Positions 7,984 to 9,389 of a stretch of 9,389 nucleotides of DNA are shown piece after piece. The notes beneath the pieces are model-generated. The model was not told the origin of the DNA, ran no database searches, and saw only the letters and a program-made list of their open reading frames with translations. The stretch covers positions 1 through 9,389 of the forward strand of contig DAOVRJ010000083.1 in assembly GCA_030628225.1 (NCBI GenBank). The letters run 5' to 3'. Position numbers and translations under genes: made by a program. The stretch is from Candidatus Zixiibacteriota bacterium (GTDB taxonomy: Bacteria; SM23-81). Position 1 is the first letter of the stretch; each line of letters opens with the position of its first letter.

Positions 7984-9165
7984 ATGGCCTCAGGCCAGAT
8001 TAAACAGATCTGTCAACGGTTGCCCGGATGGTTGTCTAAGCCGATTCTGGCCAATGCCGGCACACGGAGGGTCGCCGCTCTCCTGCGTCGACTGGAGTTG
8101 AATACCGTTTGCCAGAGCGCCCATTGTCCCAACAAGGGAGAGTGCTTCTCCCGGGGCACGGCCGCCTTCATGATTTTAGGGGATGTGTGTACCCGGGGCT
8201 GTTCCTTCTGTGCCGTGACCAAGGGGCAGCCGACTCCTGTTGACAGTGATGAGCCCCGGCGAGTGGCTCAGGGCGCCGAGGAGCTTGGACTGCGGTACGT
8301 GGTGATCACCTCGGTGACCAGAGATGATCTGCCCGATGGGGGCGCCGGTCAGTTTGCCAGGGTTGTCCATGCTCTGCGTCGTCTTCTCCGAGGTCCTCGG
8401 GTGGAGGTGCTCACACCTGATTTTCGGGGAGATTTCGCCGCCCTGGCCACTGTGGTTGAGGCCGCACCGGACGTGTTCAACCACAATGTGGAGACAGTGC
8501 CCCGTCTCTATGGCTTCCTTCGACCGCAGGCCGATTATCACCGGTCATTAGGAGTTCTGGAGAGGGTCAGGGCAATGGATTCGGCTATGGTGACCAAATC
8601 GGGCATCATGGTGGGCCTGGGAGAGCACCGTCACGAAATCCTTACGGTCATGCAAGATCTTCGCCAGGCCGGCTGCCAGGTCTTGACTATAGGCCAATAT
8701 CTATGTCCATCCCGCCAGCATTATCCCGTCCAGGAATTCGTCACCCCCCAGGTTTTTGAGGAATACCGTCTCATGGCCCAGGATCAGGGTTTTCTTCACG
8801 TTTGCTCGGCTCCGTTCGTTAGAAGCTCCTTCCACGCCGAGGATCTTTTTGACACCTTCTCCCAGAGGAGGAAAAGAGATGAGGATAAACATCACTGCCA
8901 GACATTTCGAGATAACCAAAGAATTGGAAGATCACGTTCAGAGTCGATTGTGGACCCTGAAAAAAAATTTCGAGAGCATCATCCACACCCACGTCATCCT
9001 CTCCGTGGAGAAATATCGACACACCGCCGAGATCACGATGAAGGTCTCCGGGCTCACCCTGGTCAGCAGGGAGGAATCCGAGAGCATGTACACGGCCATC
9101 GATCGCGCGGTGGCCAAGCTGGAACGCCAGGTCAAGCGATACAAGCAGAAACTTCAAAATCATAA
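7984..9165 (+). CDS. lipA: Lipoyl synthase with an anomalous C-terminal extension
   Basis: A radical-SAM enzyme that inserts two sulfurs into protein-bound octanoyl groups to make lipoyl cofactor for 2-oxoacid dehydrogenases and glycine cleavage. The auxiliary 4Fe-4S motif CX4CX5C is Cys43, Cys48 and Cys54; the radical-SAM CX3CX2C motif is Cys69, Cys73 and Cys76. The conserved C-terminal RSS motif, whose Ser is an auxiliary-cluster ligand, is at 280-282 (FVRSSFHAED). Normal LipA ends about here, but the frame stays open to residue 393. The last ~104 residues are Arg/His-rich and lie over hpf in another frame, so they are unlikely to be a real domain. With one extra T in the T5 run at 8846-8850, the protein would end at UGA after 289 aa. 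ATG 7984 is the first start after the rpoN stop; AGG immediately before it is too close to be a normal ribosome binding site. LipA beside rpoN is an unusual placement. Confidence 0.9.
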   Translation: MASGQIKQICQRLPGWLSKPILANAGTRRVAALLRRLELNTVCQSAHCPNKGECFSRGTAAFMILGDVCTRGCSFCAVTKGQPTPVDSDEPRRVAQGAEELGLRYVVITSVTRDDLPDGGAGQFARVVHALRRLLRGPRVEVLTPDFRGDFAALATVVEAAPDVFNHNVETVPRLYGFLRPQADYHRSLGVLERVRAMDSAMVTKSGIMVGLGEHRHEILTVMQDLRQAGCQVLTIGQYLCPSRQHYPVQEFVTPQVFEEYRLMAQDQGFLHVCSAPFVRSSFHAEDLFDTFSQRRKRDEDKHHCQTFRDNQRIGRSRSESIVDPEKKFREHHPHPRHPLRGEISTHRRDHDEGLRAHPGQQGGIREHVHGHRSRGGQAGTPGQAIQAETSKS

Positions 9166-9259
9166 GTCCAAAAAGAGGGAATTGGAGGAGGAAAGGGTGA
9201 AGACGTCTGAGGAATCCTTTGAGTTGTCCGAGGAGGAAGAGGGGGTATGGCAGGACTGA
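8879..9259 (+). CDS. hpf: Ribosome hibernation-promoting factor (HPF/RaiA family)
   Basis: Binds the 30S subunit in the decoding region and silences ribosomes in slow growth. The product is 126 aa. Residues 1-100 are the beta-alpha fold: INITARHFEITKELEDHVQ, a strand SVEKYRHTAEITMKV, then SMYTAIDRAVAKLERQVKRY and a basic QKLQNHKSKK. The tail (about 104-126) is acidic (SFELSEEEEG). It is longer than E. coli HPF (about 95 aa) but lacks the C-terminal dimerisation domain of long HPF (about 180-190 aa). ATG 8879 is chosen because AGGAGG lies seven bases upstream (8866-8871) and the conserved MRINITARH begins there; the open frame back to 8756 is a shadow of lipA. It sits after rpoN, its usual neighbour, with lipA inserted between. 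The hprK ATG overlaps its end by 13 nt. Confidence 0.93.
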   Translation: MRINITARHFEITKELEDHVQSRLWTLKKNFESIIHTHVILSVEKYRHTAEITMKVSGLTLVSREESESMYTAIDRAVAKLERQVKRYKQKLQNHKSKKRELEEERVKTSEESFELSEEEEGVWQD

Positions 9260-9389
9260 CGGTCGAGGAGCTTTTTCAGGAGAAAAAGAACTATCTGGAG
9301 CTGATGATCGCAGGCGACAGGTCGGGTCTTAAGAAAAGCATCTCCGAGAACGGCATCGACCGGCCGGGCCTGGCCCTGGCGGGATTCAC
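9247..9389 (+). CDS. hprK: 5' end of HPr kinase/phosphorylase (truncated by window edge)
   Basis: HprK phosphorylates and dephosphorylates HPr on its regulatory Ser according to energy and carbon state. Only 47 full codons are visible, covering the start of the N-terminal domain. MAGLTVEELF, LELMIAGDRSGLKKSISE and IDRPGLALAGF match the HprK opening, notably the N/D-RPGL-LAGF motif. The Walker A and catalytic motifs lie beyond the window. ATG 9247 lies inside hpf (13-nt overlap), preceded by the purine-rich GAGGAGGAAGAGGGGG, which can act as a ribosome binding site. In many bacteria outside the enterobacteria hprK follows rpoN-hpf, where ptsN is found in E. coli, and this supports the call. 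The main alternative would be another protein with the same N-terminal domain. Confidence 0.82.
   Translation, partial: MAGLTVEELFQEKKNYLELMIAGDRSGLKKSISENGIDRPGLALAGF

Noticed and set aside
8756-8878. Upstream in-frame extension of hpf giving a 167-aa protein
   Set aside because: The extension overlaps conserved LipA coding sequence; the AGGAGG and the family N-terminus both point to ATG 8879.
8851-9165. LipA C-terminal tail as a new metal-binding (His/Arg-rich) domain
   Set aside because: The composition is what results from reading hpf in the wrong frame, and the hpf frame over the same bases encodes a conserved fold.

Overview
The window is about 9.4 kb of densely packed genes, all on the + strand, and reads as one long lipopolysaccharide (LPS) operon running into an rpoN module. 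The organism is a Gram-negative bacterium with a KDO-containing LPS and moderately high GC. It is not an enterobacterium: KdsA is the metal-dependent (class II) type, LptC carries a lipoprotein-type signal peptide, and an HPr kinase gene (hprK) follows hpf where enterobacteria have ptsN. A deltaproteobacterial lineage or a deep-branching FCB-like or candidate-phylum lineage would fit; the sequence alone does not decide.

Layout. Positions 1-149 are the 3' end of kdsB (CMP-KDO synthetase). Then come pyrG (CTP synthase, 146-1816), kdsA (1813-2631), a 176-nt gap with degenerate 7-bp repeats and a short palindrome, kdsC (2808-3332), kdsD (3349-4311), an LpxL/HtrB-family acyltransferase (4319-5254), lptC (5244-5798), lptB (5854-6579), rpoN (6586-7980), lipA (7984 onward), hpf (8879-9259) and the first 47 codons of hprK (9247-9389). 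Most junctions overlap or are separated by only a few bases.

How the genes work together. KdsD makes arabinose-5-phosphate, KdsA condenses it with PEP to KDO-8-phosphate, KdsC removes the phosphate, and KdsB activates KDO with CTP, which PyrG supplies. The acyltransferase probably finishes lipid A, and LptB and LptC belong to the machine that extracts and exports LPS. The second part is regulatory or housekeeping: sigma-54, lipoyl synthase, ribosome hibernation factor and HPr kinase/phosphorylase.

Most worth a second look. (1) pyrG and kdsC both appear to start at non-ATG/GTG/TTG codons (CTG and ATC), each exactly 7 nt after the GGAGG of a 9-10 nt perfect Shine-Dalgarno sequence. (2) The lipA frame lacks its normal stop and runs 287 nt into hpf out of frame; one extra T in a T5 run, or a -1 slip there, would stop it at the usual LipA end. 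(3) lptA is missing from between lptC and lptB. (4) The only sizeable gap holds two families of degenerate heptamer repeats. I found no mobile element, CRISPR array, RNA gene or defence system; apart from these points it is a conserved envelope operon.
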